Part shown: in pieces, positions 1 through 8,836 of the stretch
Numbering within the stretch: position 1 is the first letter of the stretch
Layout: the number at the start of each line of letters is the position of its first letter
NCBI RefSeq assembly: GCF_013393905.1
Contig: NZ_CP040272.1
Location: 4,522,001-4,586,000, forward strand
Source: Nostoc sp. C052
GTDB lineage: Bacteria > Cyanobacteriota > Cyanobacteriia > Cyanobacteriales > Nostocaceae
Direction of reading: 5' to 3'
DNA length: 64,000 bases
Position numbers and translations under genes: made by a program
The notes under the pieces: generated by a model
The model's input: the letters and a program-made list of their open reading frames with translations, nothing else
Databases searched by the model: none
Told to the model about the DNA's origin: nothing

Positions 1-2
1 CA

Positions 3-362
3 CTGTTAGCCTCCAGTACCAACTTAGATATGGAGCGCATCGTCCGAGCGATGACTCATCACCCGGCTATGGTAGCAGGAGATGGAGAATTTGATACGGA
101 ACTGATGCGCTTAACTCCTGGAGAACTGGTTAGTAAAACTGGTTCCGAAGGAGTGCAGTGCATTGGTAGACTCGGTGAAGGCTTGGGCTTGGCAATCAAA
201 GTCATGGATGGGGCAAAACGGGCAAAATACGCCGTGGCGATTCACTTACTCCAGCAAATGGGTTGGATTACTCCCAGTGCCGCCGAAAGCCTCTCAGAAA
301 AGTTTGTCACCTTAGGAAAATACAAGCGTTTAGAAGTAATTGGAGAATTATCATTTTTGTAG
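3..362 (+). CDS. Asparaginase (type II-like), C-terminal part
   Basis: The frame is open to the left edge, so the gene begins before the window and only about the last 120 residues are visible. The residues PAMVAGDGEFDTELMR, the stretch KTGSEGVQCIG, and the G-L-A-I-K-V-D segment followed by a helical tail match the cyanobacterial asparaginase II family (PF06089-type), which hydrolyses L-asparagine to aspartate and ammonia in the cytoplasm. An internal Met at 30 is not the true start, because the preceding codons already read as family sequence (LASSTNLD). It ends 46 bases before the initiator tRNA on the same strand. The catalytic N-terminal part cannot be checked here. Confidence 0.8.
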   Translation: MLASSTNLDMERIVRAMTHHPAMVAGDGEFDTELMRLTPGELVSKTGSEGVQCIGRLGEGLGLAIKVMDGAKRAKYAVAIHLLQQMGWITPSAAESLSEKFVTLGKYKRLEVIGELSFL

Positions 363-408
363 TTGCCAAACTCTTGACTATAGGTTACTATAAATAAGTC
401 GAGAGCAA

Positions 409-485
<77 letters not shown>

Positions 486-486
486 A

Positions 487-542
487 ATAAAACAAAACAA
501 AACCCTACGATCAGTAAAGATTGAAGGGTTTTGTTTTATTTT
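487..542 (+). terminator. Rho-independent terminator after tRNA-fMet
   Basis: A long stem made of AATAAAACAAAACCCT-type sequence pairs with AGGGTTTTGTTTTATT, and the right arm is followed by more T residues. It starts directly after the encoded CCA and would end transcription of the tRNA. Confidence 0.75.
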
Positions 543-587
543 TGATCTATTCTGGAAGAAATAGCCATCTAAAAGGCGCGGAGAATC

Positions 588-2045
588 ATGGTTGTGAAGT
601 TGCAGCGACCAATTTTAGTGGGAGGATTGGGACTGTCCTTTTCTTTGTGGATGTTGGACAGTTGGCACGATTCGATAGTGCAGGTGGGTGAGTTTGGTTT
701 GTTGAGTGCCTTAGCTGTAGGCGGTGGTTTGTGGTTATTCCAACAAAATCGCCCGAAAGACAGTTTAGAGCAGCTAAATGGTATGCTCGTGGATCGGGCG
801 ACAGTGGAAAGTGCGCTCGCTAAAACTGAAACTATAATAAACCAGCTGGCACAAGAATCAGAAAACCATCCGGCGTTACAAACACTGCGAGAACAAGTTA
901 ACCAACTATTGTTGGAATTAGACAGACAAGAAATTAAAGTGGCTGTGACTGGCGGGAAATCCGTGGGTAAAAGCACTTTAATTCAAGTGCTAAAGCAAAA
1001 TGTCGAGACACGAAATTTCGTGTCTTTACAAGAGACAGCACCTTTATTTAGAGAAGTGGGTGAAAATTTCGATGCAGCTATTTTAGCAGAAGTTGCAAAA
1101 TCTGATTTTGTTCTATTCCTGACAAACGGTGATTTGACAGACTCAGAATTTCAAACCCTACAGCAGCTAAAAGCAGCAAATCAGCCCACAATACTGGTTT
1201 TCAACAAACAAGACCAGTATTTAGCCGATGAAAGGGCCAGTATCTTGCTGTCATTGAAACAGCGAATCCAGGGAAATGTAGTTGCAACTGCGGCCTCTCC
1301 TATTGCCATCAAAGTCCGAAAGCATGAGGCTGATGGTGCTGTGCAAGAGTGGATGGAACAACCAGCAGCAGATATCCAGCAGTTGACGCAGCAGTTGGAT
1401 GAAGTTTTGGTACAGCAAAGACAAAGGTTGGTTTGGCTAACTACCATGAGGAAAGCCGGGTTGTTGAAAGCCGAGGCGAAAAACTGGCTGAATGGAACCA
1501 GACGCGATCGCGCTACCCCAATTATTGAACAATATCAATGGATAGCTGCTGCTGCTGCCTTTGCTAACCCAGTCCCAGCCCTTGATATTTTGGCGACTGC
1601 GGCCATTAATGCTCAAATGGTAATGGATTTGGGTAACATCTATCAGCAGAAGTTTTCCCTAGAACAAGCGCAAACTGTAGCTGGAACAATGGGAAGTTTA
1701 ATGCTGAAATTGGGCTTAGTTGAACTTTCGACAAAGGCAATTAGTACTGTTTTGAAAAGTAATGCCGTTACCTTTGTTGCTGGTGGCGTAGTTCAGGGAG
1801 TCAGTGCAGCTTATCTGACTAGAGTCGCAGGGTTAAGTTTAGTTGAATATTTCCAACAGCAGGAAATAGCGGTAGATTCTGGGACTGGTTTGAATTTGGA
1901 GAATTTGCGGCAAACTTTGCAAAAGGTATTTCAGCAAAATCAGCAGATTGGTTTTTTGCAGGGATTTGTTAAGCAAGGCGTGAAGCGTTTATTGCCAGAA
2001 GTGCAACAAGTTGAAGTAGTAGGTGTTCAGAAGGCTATAGGATAA
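588..2045 (+). CDS. GTPase of the cyanobacterial DUF697 family
   Basis: A 485-residue protein with a P-loop GTPase domain and a C-terminal DUF697 region. The G1 loop is GGKSVGKST at about residues 122-130, and the guanine-specificity motif NKQD is near residue 206. The last 180 residues hold the alternating hydrophobic, Ala/Gly-rich helices typical of DUF697 (ANPVPALDILATAAINAQMV). Family members are thought to be membrane-associated Era/YihA-like GTPases of unknown role, and two short hydrophobic stretches near the N-terminus (residues 5-48) fit a membrane link. It follows the tRNA terminator and has its own start. The substrate process cannot be inferred from the sequence. Confidence 0.82.
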   Translation: MVVKLQRPILVGGLGLSFSLWMLDSWHDSIVQVGEFGLLSALAVGGGLWLFQQNRPKDSLEQLNGMLVDRATVESALAKTETIINQLAQESENHPALQTLREQVNQLLLELDRQEIKVAVTGGKSVGKSTLIQVLKQNVETRNFVSLQETAPLFREVGENFDAAILAEVAKSDFVLFLTNGDLTDSEFQTLQQLKAANQPTILVFNKQDQYLADERASILLSLKQRIQGNVVATAASPIAIKVRKHEADGAVQEWMEQPAADIQQLTQQLDEVLVQQRQRLVWLTTMRKAGLLKAEAKNWLNGTRRDRATPIIEQYQWIAAAAAFANPVPALDILATAAINAQMVMDLGNIYQQKFSLEQAQTVAGTMGSLMLKLGLVELSTKAISTVLKSNAVTFVAGGVVQGVSAAYLTRVAGLSLVEYFQQQEIAVDSGTGLNLENLRQTLQKVFQQNQQIGFLQGFVKQGVKRLLPEVQQVEVVGVQKAIG

Positions 2046-2080
2046 TTTCACTTACTTGGTGCTGTAGAAACCTAAAATTT

Positions 2081-2105
2081 ACCCAAGCTCGTAATGGGCT
2101 TGGGT
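2081..2105. terminator. Hairpin between convergent genes
   Basis: ACCCAAGC pairs with GCTTGGGT across a 9-nt loop, between the convergent ends of the GTPase gene and the sugar transferase gene. There is no strong T-run, so it is only a possible bidirectional terminator. Confidence 0.4.
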
Positions 2106-2166
2106 GTATTTAAGAATTATTGCGAAAGTTGAGAGTTACCAAAAAATTGTGAATAAGGGTAATTAG

Positions 2167-3216
2167 CTAAACAGCACCACTGTTTCTATTAAATAGAATA
2201 GCTATAGTTTTGAAAATTAGCTTTAAATCGTACACCAAACTCCAATTTTTTTGATACTGCAAATCCAGACGAATTACATCTTCAAAACTACGGACTGTAG
2301 AACGGCCGTTTACTTGCCATTCGCCAGTCATACCGGGTTTCACATCTAAACGTTGCCACTCCGGTACTTCATAGCGTTCAACTTCATCGGGTGTCGGTGG
2401 TCGAGTACCTACTAAACTCATTTCTCCTTTGAGGACGTTCCAAAATTGCGGTAGTTCATCAAGACTAGTACGCCGTAAAAAGCGCCCTACCTTGGTAATT
2501 CTGGGGTCATTCTCATTCTTGAAAAAAGCACCTTGCACTTGGTTTTTAACTTGGGATTTCTTCGCTTCTGCATCCACACACATAGAGCGGAATTTCCAAA
2601 TCTCAAACCGCTTCCCCATCCAACCACAACGGGTGTGACTAAAGAAAATGGGCCCAGGATCGTTAATTTGAATAGCGATCGCAATGGGAATAAACAAAAC
2701 TCCTGTAATTAATAAACCGACTATTGACCCGATAATATCTAAGAACCGTTTCATCCAAGATGCCACAGAAGGGTGAGTAGCGGGTAACGGTTCTACTTTT
2801 CGGGAAGTTGTCTTCCGATTATCTACTAGGTCTTCTACTTCTATTAGCGATCCATCAGCCACAGATTCAAGGGGAAAAACTTGATCCAATCCCGTGAGTT
2901 TTAGGACTGCCATTACTTGAGGTGTGACATTCCGCAGTGTTAATGTAATGTCTTTCGCTTGAGCGGATTTAAAATTACTGACCAGGGCACCTAAACCACT
3001 ACTATCCATAAAAGTAGTTTGGTGAAAGTCAATGATGATGTGCTTGGGATGTGAATTGGTCTGGATTAAGCTTTGGCAGGTTTGCTTAAAGCCTAAAGCC
3101 TCCAACACGCTTAACCGCGTCGGCACCTGCACTATAGCCGTGTCGTTTAGGGAATTAACTGGAAAATCGACCTCTGTCGGTTGGCTAGTCATGAAGCTCT
3201 GCACTTTCGTTGCCAT
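2167..3216 (-). CDS. STAS domain fused to a polyprenyl-phosphate sugar transferase
   Basis: 349 residues in two parts. Residues 20-120 form a STAS/anti-sigma-antagonist-like domain, with the HTTFMDSSGLG-type loop centred on DSSGLGAL. Residues 150-345 are a bacterial sugar transferase of the initiating glycosyl-phosphate transferase family (PF02397). A single membrane segment (GSIVGLLITGVLFIPIAIAI) is followed by the conserved KFRSM, RRTSLDELPQFWNVLKGEMS and VGTRPP motifs and KPGMTGEWQVNGR. Such enzymes move a sugar phosphate to undecaprenyl phosphate to start exopolysaccharide or envelope polysaccharide synthesis at the inner membrane. The STAS part suggests regulation by a phospho-switch or partner, which is an inference. 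The phospho-acceptor-type Ser pair (DSSG) is present. Confidence 0.88.
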   Translation of the reverse strand: MATKVQSFMTSQPTEVDFPVNSLNDTAIVQVPTRLSVLEALGFKQTCQSLIQTNSHPKHIIIDFHQTTFMDSSGLGALVSNFKSAQAKDITLTLRNVTPQVMAVLKLTGLDQVFPLESVADGSLIEVEDLVDNRKTTSRKVEPLPATHPSVASWMKRFLDIIGSIVGLLITGVLFIPIAIAIQINDPGPIFFSHTRCGWMGKRFEIWKFRSMCVDAEAKKSQVKNQVQGAFFKNENDPRITKVGRFLRRTSLDELPQFWNVLKGEMSLVGTRPPTPDEVERYEVPEWQRLDVKPGMTGEWQVNGRSTVRSFEDVIRLDLQYQKNWSLVYDLKLIFKTIAILFNRNSGAV

Positions 3217-3587
3217 AAGAAATAACTAATACGTTTGAGAACTCCGTCTGTTTAGAGCGGAGCGGAAAACAAACAAGCGGTTTGAACCGCCTTGCCGCTA
3301 TATCGGACTGGGTAGGAGCGCTTTGGCAGCGCCGTTAAGGGTGAAAATCTCTTAAGAATCTCTGTCTCTTTAGAGCAGGGAGTGTCAAGTATAATGTAAT
3401 CTGCCAAACATTATTTTGTCCTACAAAATTATCTAACCTAAATATCGGAATCAGTAGTAATCAGGACTAATGACTATTTACCGGGGCTGAGATTGGAGAT
3501 CGCTAGCGACGATTCACAATAGAACAAGAAGCCAAAAAACATCCTTGCTGTTGTGTCGACGCAGCGCGATCGCGTTGCTCTCATTTT
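3217..3587. other. Intergenic region with inverted repeats
   Basis: About 370 bases without a gene, between the divergent sugar transferase and queE genes. Two related segments, CTGTTTAGAGCGGAG near 3250 and CTCTTTAGAGCAGGG near 3365, flank small GC-rich hairpins such as AAGCGG-TTT-GAACCGCCTT near 3276 and GCGCTTTGGCAGCGC near 3320. It looks like an interspersed non-coding repeat of the host. Both divergent promoters must lie here, but I see no convincing boxes. Confidence 0.4.
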
Positions 3588-4385
3588 ATGATTTCTAAAA
3601 ATACGGTTACACCTACCGCACGCCTGATTGAGGTCTTTTCTGCCATTCAAGGGGAAGGACTGAATGTAGGAACACGTCAAATATTTATTCGTTTTGCTTT
3701 GTGTGATTTGCGTTGTCAGTTTTGTGATAGCGCCCACACTTGGAATGCACCTGATACTTGTCGGATAGAGCGATCGCCTGGATTGCGCGACTTTGAAATC
3801 CACTCTAACCCTGTCCCATTATCCATATTACTCGAATGGGTGGAACAGCAAAATCTACCTTGTCTACACGATAGCATTAGCTTAACTGGAGGCGAACCCC
3901 TTCTTCATGCCCCATTTTTAACGCAGTTTCTACCCCAAGTGCGAGCCATAACTGGCTTACCTATATACTTGGAAACTGGCGGACATCGCCCAGAACAACT
4001 AGCAATGATTCTCCCCTACTTAGACTCCGTAGGCATGGATTTCAAATTGCCCAGTGTTAGCGGCGAAAGTCATTGGCAAGAACATAGTAAATCTCTCCAG
4101 TTATGTTATGACTCATATTTAAATGTTTTTGTCAAGATAATTGTGTCTCAAAACACAGATCCCGCCGAGTTAGAACGTTCAGCTTCATTGGTGGCAGAGG
4201 TTAGTCCAGATATCTCAGTATTTTTACAACCTGTTACGCCTTTGGCAGTGTCAGAAAAATTTTCCTCAATCCCTGTACTAGCGCCTTCGAGCGATCAAGT
4301 TTTGACCTGGCAAGCTTTGATGAAGGGGTTTATCAAGCATGTCCGTGTGATCCCCCAGACGCATAAAATGCTGAACCAGTTGTAA
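3588..4385 (+). CDS. queE: 7-carboxy-7-deazaguanine synthase QueE
   Basis: 265 residues with the radical-SAM signature CDLRCQFCDSAHTW (C-x3-C-x2-C) near residue 42. It is preceded by the QueE hallmark FSAIQGEGLNVGTRQIFIRF and followed by SLTGGEPLLH. QueE converts 6-carboxy-tetrahydropterin to 7-carboxy-7-deazaguanine, a cytoplasmic step in queuosine and preQ0 synthesis, using a [4Fe-4S] cluster and SAM. The length is somewhat greater than the compact E. coli type and usual for cyanobacteria. It stands alone here, divergent from the sugar transferase and followed by a heptad repeat. I see no other queuosine genes in this window. Confidence 0.9.
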   Translation: MISKNTVTPTARLIEVFSAIQGEGLNVGTRQIFIRFALCDLRCQFCDSAHTWNAPDTCRIERSPGLRDFEIHSNPVPLSILLEWVEQQNLPCLHDSISLTGGEPLLHAPFLTQFLPQVRAITGLPIYLETGGHRPEQLAMILPYLDSVGMDFKLPSVSGESHWQEHSKSLQLCYDSYLNVFVKIIVSQNTDPAELERSASLVAEVSPDISVFLQPVTPLAVSEKFSSIPVLAPSSDQVLTWQALMKGFIKHVRVIPQTHKMLNQL

Positions 4386-4477
4386 AATTTGATTTTGATA
4401 AAGATGTAGTCAAGAAAAAAGTAAGATTTGGTGAGGAGCGAGGAATAAGGAGTTTGAAGTTTGGATTTCACTCATAA

Positions 4478-4515
4478 TTCCTAACTCCTAACTCCTAACT
4501 CCTAACTCCTAACTA
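4478..4515. repeat. Heptanucleotide short tandem repeat (CCTAACT)n
   Basis: Five to six direct copies of the 7-mer CCTAACT lie between the convergent queE and DUF3318 genes. Such STRR heptads are characteristic of heterocyst-forming cyanobacterial genomes. Confidence 0.85.
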
Positions 4516-4516
4516 A

Positions 4517-5161
4517 TTACAGTGAGTCCTCATCTGGAGTTTTAGATTTAGCTTTTGCCTTATTGGCACTACGTTTGAGGGCAGAGAGTCTTGCTTCGTA
4601 TCTTGACCGTTGGCGCTTACTAGGAGTATTGTCAATCAGGGTTTTTAAGGCGCTACCAAGACTCTTGTAGGCATTGGGGAGGCTATAACCAAAACGAGTT
4701 GCCAATGCGATCGCTTTCTCATCAGCATTGAGCAATTCTCTTAGTTGCTTTTCCCCATTATTCTTTTGGTACAGTCGCCAGCCTGACACACCACAAAGCG
4801 ACAAAGCTAATACCAGCAGCAATCCATCTTGTACCCACAATTCGCCTACAGCACCACCTAAACCGATGGCTAGTGCTGCCATTTCCCAACCATCTTTGGG
4901 AATTGTGTCATTTTGAACGCGAGCAACTTCATGCCAGAACAGCAGATTGCGCTGATCCATTGCGAGGGCATCCCATTTCACCAAGTCAATTTGAATTTCT
5001 ACCTGATCTTTACCAATTTCTTCGCAGCGAACCAGGGGTGGATTGACTTCAGTTGTGCCTTCAACCGTAACCCAGCTTTGCAATTCTGGCGGTAATAAGC
5101 CTTTCAACCGCCGTAGTTCACTCATTTCCGCTTTGGCAGAGGAGGTTGCGTAGGATGTCAT
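4517..5161 (-). CDS. DUF3318 family membrane protein
   Basis: 214 residues. The N-terminal half has the cyanobacterial DUF3318 pattern: MSELRRLKGLLPPELQSWV, then IQIDLVKWDALAMDQRNLLFWHEVARVQ. The middle has two hydrophobic segments (residues 92-135, AALAIGLGGAVGEL and LLLVLALSLCGVSGW), followed by a basic, Lys/Arg-rich tail. It is probably a thylakoid or plasma-membrane protein. The function of the family is unknown. It is a single gene, converging with queE and possibly co-oriented with the YbjN-type gene upstream, 78 bases away. Confidence 0.75.
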   Translation of the reverse strand: MTSYATSSAKAEMSELRRLKGLLPPELQSWVTVEGTTEVNPPLVRCEEIGKDQVEIQIDLVKWDALAMDQRNLLFWHEVARVQNDTIPKDGWEMAALAIGLGGAVGELWVQDGLLLVLALSLCGVSGWRLYQKNNGEKQLRELLNADEKAIALATRFGYSLPNAYKSLGSALKTLIDNTPSKRQRSRYEARLSALKRSANKAKAKSKTPDEDSL

Positions 5162-5239
5162 AATATCCAGCCCCAGAAAATTTCATGTATATAGTGAGGG
5201 TATCACTTTGGAGTATAGCTATTTAAGTGATGATCCGTC

Positions 5240-5797
5240 TCACTCACTAGGAAAACTTCCTCGCTTTTTTCGCGCTTCCATTGCTTTTTCTAGTAAATCT
5301 AACAATCCTGGGGCTTCTTCTTGGATACTGAGTAACAGTCTTTCCCCAAGTTCTATATTCCCCGGATCGAGACCTGTTGCCATCACTTCTTTTAGGCGAG
5401 GTATCGCTATGCTATCCACAATCTGAATTAACCCACTCAGACAACGGTGAAATTGCTTTTCTGTGAGAATCGAGTCTTCTAAAGGAAACTCAATAATGGC
5501 ACGGATTTCGCCATCAGATGGGTCATATTCCCATTGCAACATTTTGGTTTCCCAAGAAATGGCAAGCATCGTCTGTAGGATAACTCCCTTGTGAGGATGG
5601 TCTTGGATTCCTGCCAGAACTTGAGGGGCAAATACCCGAAAAAATTTTCCCTCTTCATCCAACTGGACAACTATTAGGAAATCTTCTAGGTTATCAGCCT
5701 CCACACCTGTTATAATCCGGTCTTCTTCATCATCAAAACGGTAGTCCCAACCAAGGTTGTCTAAATAGTTGGCAATCTGTTCGAGGTTAGCTCCCAT
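5240..5797 (-). CDS. YbjN-like (bacterial sensory transduction regulator) protein
   Basis: 185 residues of alternating beta and alpha character. The start (ANLEQIANYLDNLGWDYRFDDEEDRI) and the core (KGVILQTMLAISWETKMLQWEYDPSDGEIRAIIEFPLEDS) match the YbjN / DUF1790 family common in cyanobacteria. The fold resembles a type III secretion chaperone, and members are thought to act as cytoplasmic protein-interaction or regulatory factors. There are no catalytic residues to point to. The tail is charged (KAMEARKKRG). Confidence 0.75.
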   Translation of the reverse strand: MGANLEQIANYLDNLGWDYRFDDEEDRIITGVEADNLEDFLIVVQLDEEGKFFRVFAPQVLAGIQDHPHKGVILQTMLAISWETKMLQWEYDPSDGEIRAIIEFPLEDSILTEKQFHRCLSGLIQIVDSIAIPRLKEVMATGLDPGNIELGERLLLSIQEEAPGLLDLLEKAMEARKKRGSFPSE

Positions 5798-5910
5798 AAA
5801 AGCCTCATAAGGAACGTGGAGCAGTTGTTACCAGACCTAGTTTAACCTGCTAGGGGTAGTTGTTTGGGTTGGTGTGGATACTTCTGATTGCATAGAAGTG
5901 TGCAAGGGGA

Positions 5911-6010
5911 TTGGGGGTTGGGTACTGGGTACTGGGTACTGGGGATTGGGCATTAGCAAAAATATCCCAGTCACTAGTCCCCAGTCCCCAATCCCTGGGT
6001 GTTGGGCATT
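5911..6010. repeat. STRR block within a 626-base gene-free stretch (5798-6423)
   Basis: Tandem GGGTACT units (at least three) are followed by GGGGATT/GGGCATT variants, then their complement types AGTCCCC. They are classic degenerate heptads of heterocystous cyanobacteria. The rest of 5798-6423 is AT-rich and should contain the natF promoter. I found no coding pattern in it apart from a short, unlikely minus-strand frame at 6151-6336. Confidence 0.7.
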
Positions 6011-6388
6011 GAAAGATAAGAAAAATAGATGATTGTTCGGCGTTGTGAATGATATTTTTTTATGGATTGTTGCTTATTAGCTTATTCTTAAAGAAGCAAT
6101 AATCACTATTTTTCAAATTTTAGACAGTGAAGGATATAGCACTAACTCACTTAAGTTTTAATATTCTCTTCTAGGTTTAATGAGTGTTTTGTTATATCTA
6201 GTATGATGACAGGGCTTTTAATCAAACTTGAAAGCTGAAGCCAAGTTGAGATAATTTTCTCACAGCATCTGAGGCTTTTGAATATATAGGTAAAAACTTT
6301 AATCACCGCTTTTAAAAGCGAATAAATATAGCACATAGGCTGGTACAGTTTTATATTACAAGCAACAAATTGTTTTCACTAAATGATT

Positions 6389-6402
6389 GTAGTGAGCAAT
6401 AC
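6389..6402 (+). promoter_or_regulatory. Candidate NtcA box GTA-N8-TAC upstream of natF
   Basis: GTAGTGAGCAATAC fits the NtcA consensus GTA-N8-TAC exactly and ends 21 bases before the natF start. NtcA is the global nitrogen regulator of cyanobacteria, so control of an amino-acid uptake operon would make sense. Against it, the site is unusually close to the start codon for an activator site. A later Met start (6433) or a repressing role would be needed. Confidence 0.4.
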
Positions 6403-6423
6403 AATTCTTCGATCTAGTAATTT

Positions 6424-7512
6424 ATGAAGTTCATGCGTAAATCAGCTTTAATTCTAGCGATCGCACCTTTAGTTTTTGCGATCGCGGCTTGTGATGGAGA
6501 TTCAGGAAAAACAGCAAGTACACCCGGTACTCCAGGCAGTACTCCAGCTGCACCAGAAAATCAAAATCGCTGGAATAACATTAAAAGACGTGGCCAGATA
6601 ATTTGCGGTGTCAGTGGTGAAGTCCCAGGGTTTAGCTTTGTGGGAACCGATGGTAAATACAGTGGCATCGATGTAGATGTTTGTCGAGCGATCGCCGCAG
6701 CTTTGTTTGATAAGCCAGATGCAGTAGAATTTCGCAATCTCAATTCCAAAGAGCGGTTTACAGCTTTGCAAACTGGCGAAGTAGACATTCTCAGCCGCAA
6801 TACTACCTGGACACTTAGTCGTGGAACCACAGTAGGTCTAGAATTTGCACCTGTGGTCTTTTACGACGGACAAGCCATCATGGTTCGCAAAAGTAGTAAC
6901 ATTAAGTCCCTGGCAGACCTCAAGAATAAAGCCATCTGCGTTCAAACTGGAACTACTACCGAACAGAACTTAGCAGACCAAATGCGGAAAAGGGGCATCA
7001 CTTACAAACCCGTTGTCTTTGAAGACGTTAACGTTACCTTTGCTACTTATACCGAAGGTCGTTGCGACGGGATTACGGCTGATCGTTCAGCATTAGTTTC
7101 GCGGGGCACAATTTTACCCAAACCAGAAGATAACGTGATTCTCAATGAAGTGATCTCTTCAGAACCCCTTGCGCCAGCAGTTGCCAAAGGGGATGCTAAG
7201 TGGAGTGATGCTGTTAAGTGGGTGGTTTATTCTCTAATAAAAGCCGAAGAATTGGGCATTACTTCCCAGAATATAGGTCAGTTCGCTACTAGTACCGATC
7301 CAGATATTAAGCGCTTTTTAGGAACCGAAGGCAACCTTGGCGAAGGACTCGGCTTAACTAACGACTTCGCAGCCAGAATAATTAAGCACGTTGGTAACTA
7401 CGCCGAAATTTACGATCGCAACCTCGGCCCCAAGACAAAACTCAATCTAGCTCGCGGTCAAAATCAACTCTGGAGCAAAGGCGGACTGCTTTATTCTCCA
7501 CCGTTCCGGTAG
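6424..7512 (+). CDS. natF: Amino-acid ABC transporter periplasmic binding protein NatF
   Basis: 362 residues. The N-terminus is a lipoprotein signal: KSALILAIAPLVFAIAAC ends in the lipobox I-A-A-C, followed by a Thr/Pro/Gly linker. The mature part is a polar-amino-acid binding protein (SBP family 3) with RGQIICGVSGEVPGFSF, the GIDVDVCRAIAAALF signature and VDILSRNTTWTLSRG. It captures amino acids in the periplasm for the NatG/NatH permeases. The neighbouring order binding protein, permease, permease, ATPase matches the N-II (natFGH-bgtA) locus of Anabaena, which handles acidic and neutral amino acids. The alternative start at 6433 (MRKSAL) looks more like a typical signal start. Confidence 0.88.
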   Translation: MKFMRKSALILAIAPLVFAIAACDGDSGKTASTPGTPGSTPAAPENQNRWNNIKRRGQIICGVSGEVPGFSFVGTDGKYSGIDVDVCRAIAAALFDKPDAVEFRNLNSKERFTALQTGEVDILSRNTTWTLSRGTTVGLEFAPVVFYDGQAIMVRKSSNIKSLADLKNKAICVQTGTTTEQNLADQMRKRGITYKPVVFEDVNVTFATYTEGRCDGITADRSALVSRGTILPKPEDNVILNEVISSEPLAPAVAKGDAKWSDAVKWVVYSLIKAEELGITSQNIGQFATSTDPDIKRFLGTEGNLGEGLGLTNDFAARIIKHVGNYAEIYDRNLGPKTKLNLARGQNQLWSKGGLLYSPPFR

Positions 7513-7540
7513 AAGGGCAGGGGCAGGGAGAGAAATAATA

Positions 7541-7585
7541 AATGAGTAATGACTAATGAGTAATGACTAATGAGTAATGACTAAT
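7541..7585. repeat. STRR heptads overlapping the natG start
   Basis: Alternating TAATGAC and TAATGAG heptads run to the natG initiation codon, and the ATG of natG lies inside the last copies. The repeat therefore supplies the start codon and several out-of-frame ATG/stop pairs just upstream. Confidence 0.8.
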
Positions 7586-8503
7586 TTAAAACCGTCTATA
7601 TGGCGTGATGTGCGTTTTTGGAAGATTGCTTTGCAATTAGTTGCTGTATTTTTAGCAGTAGTTGTAGTAGTAATACTGTGGGGTAATCTCAAGCGCAATT
7701 TGCAGCAATTGGGTATTCCGTTTGGATTTGATTTTCTTAAGCAACAAGCATCTTTTGATATTGGCGAGACGCTGATTAGCTACAAGCCTACTGACACCTA
7801 TAGTCGTGCTTTGTGGGTGGGGCTAATTAACTCCTTGCGGGTGGCGATCGCAGGAATTTTTCTGACAACCATTGTTGGGATAAGTGCTGGGATTGCCCGA
7901 CTTTCTGACAACTGGCTGGTGCGGAATATCACGATGGTTTATGTAGAGGTTTTCCGCAATACGCCTTTACTGCTGCAATTGCTGTTTTGGTACTTTGCTG
8001 TTTTTATCAGTTTTCCCAAAACAGAAAATAAGATATCCCTTTGGGGTTTTATTGGCGTTAGTCAAAATGGCTTAGAATTTCCTTGGTTTACCCTATCACC
8101 AGAGTTTTCAACGTTGCTGTTGGGATTAACTTGCTACACAGGTGCGTTTATTGCAGAAATTGTGCGAGGTGGGATTCAATCAGTACCGAAGGGACAATGG
8201 GAAGCAGCGCGATCGCTAGGATTAAAACCAGGGTTAGTAATGCGGTTGGTAATTTTTCCCCAAGCTTTGCGGGTAATCATTCCACCGTTAACGAGTCAAT
8301 ATCTGAATTTGACCAAAAATACCAGTTTAGCGATCGCGATCGGCTACCCCGATATTTATTTTGTCGCCTCTACCACTTTTAACCAAACTGGGAAAGCCGT
8401 AGAAGTGATATTACTGATTATTCTCACCTATCTCACTCTGAGTTTGACTATCTCTGTAGTGATGAATTTATTCAATGGCAGCGTGCAAATTAAAGAGAGA
8501 TAA
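7577..8503 (+). CDS. natG: Amino-acid ABC transporter permease NatG
   Basis: 308 residues, a membrane permease of the HisMQ/GlnP type. The first hydrophobic segment is at residues 12-34 (WKIALQLVAVFLAVVVVVIL), and several more span about residue 90 to the end. The EAA loop that docks on the ATPase is visible as EAARSLGLKPGLVMRLVIFPQALRVIIPPL around residues 213-242. The conserved RNTPLLLQLLFWYF and YTGAFIAEIVRGGI segments are present. It pairs with NatH to form the inner-membrane channel fed by NatF. Its start codon lies in an STRR, so initiation here could be sensitive to repeat number. Confidence 0.88.
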   Translation: MTNLKPSIWRDVRFWKIALQLVAVFLAVVVVVILWGNLKRNLQQLGIPFGFDFLKQQASFDIGETLISYKPTDTYSRALWVGLINSLRVAIAGIFLTTIVGISAGIARLSDNWLVRNITMVYVEVFRNTPLLLQLLFWYFAVFISFPKTENKISLWGFIGVSQNGLEFPWFTLSPEFSTLLLGLTCYTGAFIAEIVRGGIQSVPKGQWEAARSLGLKPGLVMRLVIFPQALRVIIPPLTSQYLNLTKNTSLAIAIGYPDIYFVASTTFNQTGKAVEVILLIILTYLTLSLTISVVMNLFNGSVQIKER

Positions 8504-8530
8504 GGGTGATGAGGGGCATAAATCAGCAAT

Positions 8531-8830
8531 TTAACTCAAAAGTTGAGCCTTTGAACTCGGAAGTTGCACCTCTGAACTCGGAAATTGCACCTCTGAACTC
8601 GAAAGTTGAGCCTCTGAACTCGGAAGTTGAGCCTCTGAACTCGGAAGTTGCGCCTTTGAACTTGGAAGTTGCGCCTCTGAACTCGGAAGTTGCACCTTTG
8701 AACTCGGAAGTTGCACCTTTGAACTCGGAAGTTGCACCTTTGAACTCGGAAGTTGCACCTTTGAACTCGGAAGTTGTGCCTCTGAACTCGGAAGTTGCAC
8801 CTTTGAACTCGGAAGTTGCACCTTTAAGGT
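8531..8830. repeat. 21-bp minisatellite between natG and natH
   Basis: About 13-14 tandem copies of a 21-bp unit of the type TTGAACTCGGAAGTTGCACC, with a few point variants. Read on the plus strand from a GTG at 8506, it is open and would encode a heptapeptide repeat PLNSEVA for 113 residues. It is also open on the other strand, as expected when 21 is a multiple of three. I treat it as a non-coding minisatellite unless expression is shown. It spaces natG from natH by about 375 bases. Confidence 0.85.
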
Positions 8831-8836
8831 TGAAAT

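Noticed and set aside
6151..6336. Minus-strand 61-aa frame upstream of natF
   Set aside because: AT-rich, no ribosome site, no protein-like pattern.
8531..8830. CRISPR array
   Set aside because: The units are contiguous 21-mers with no spacers.
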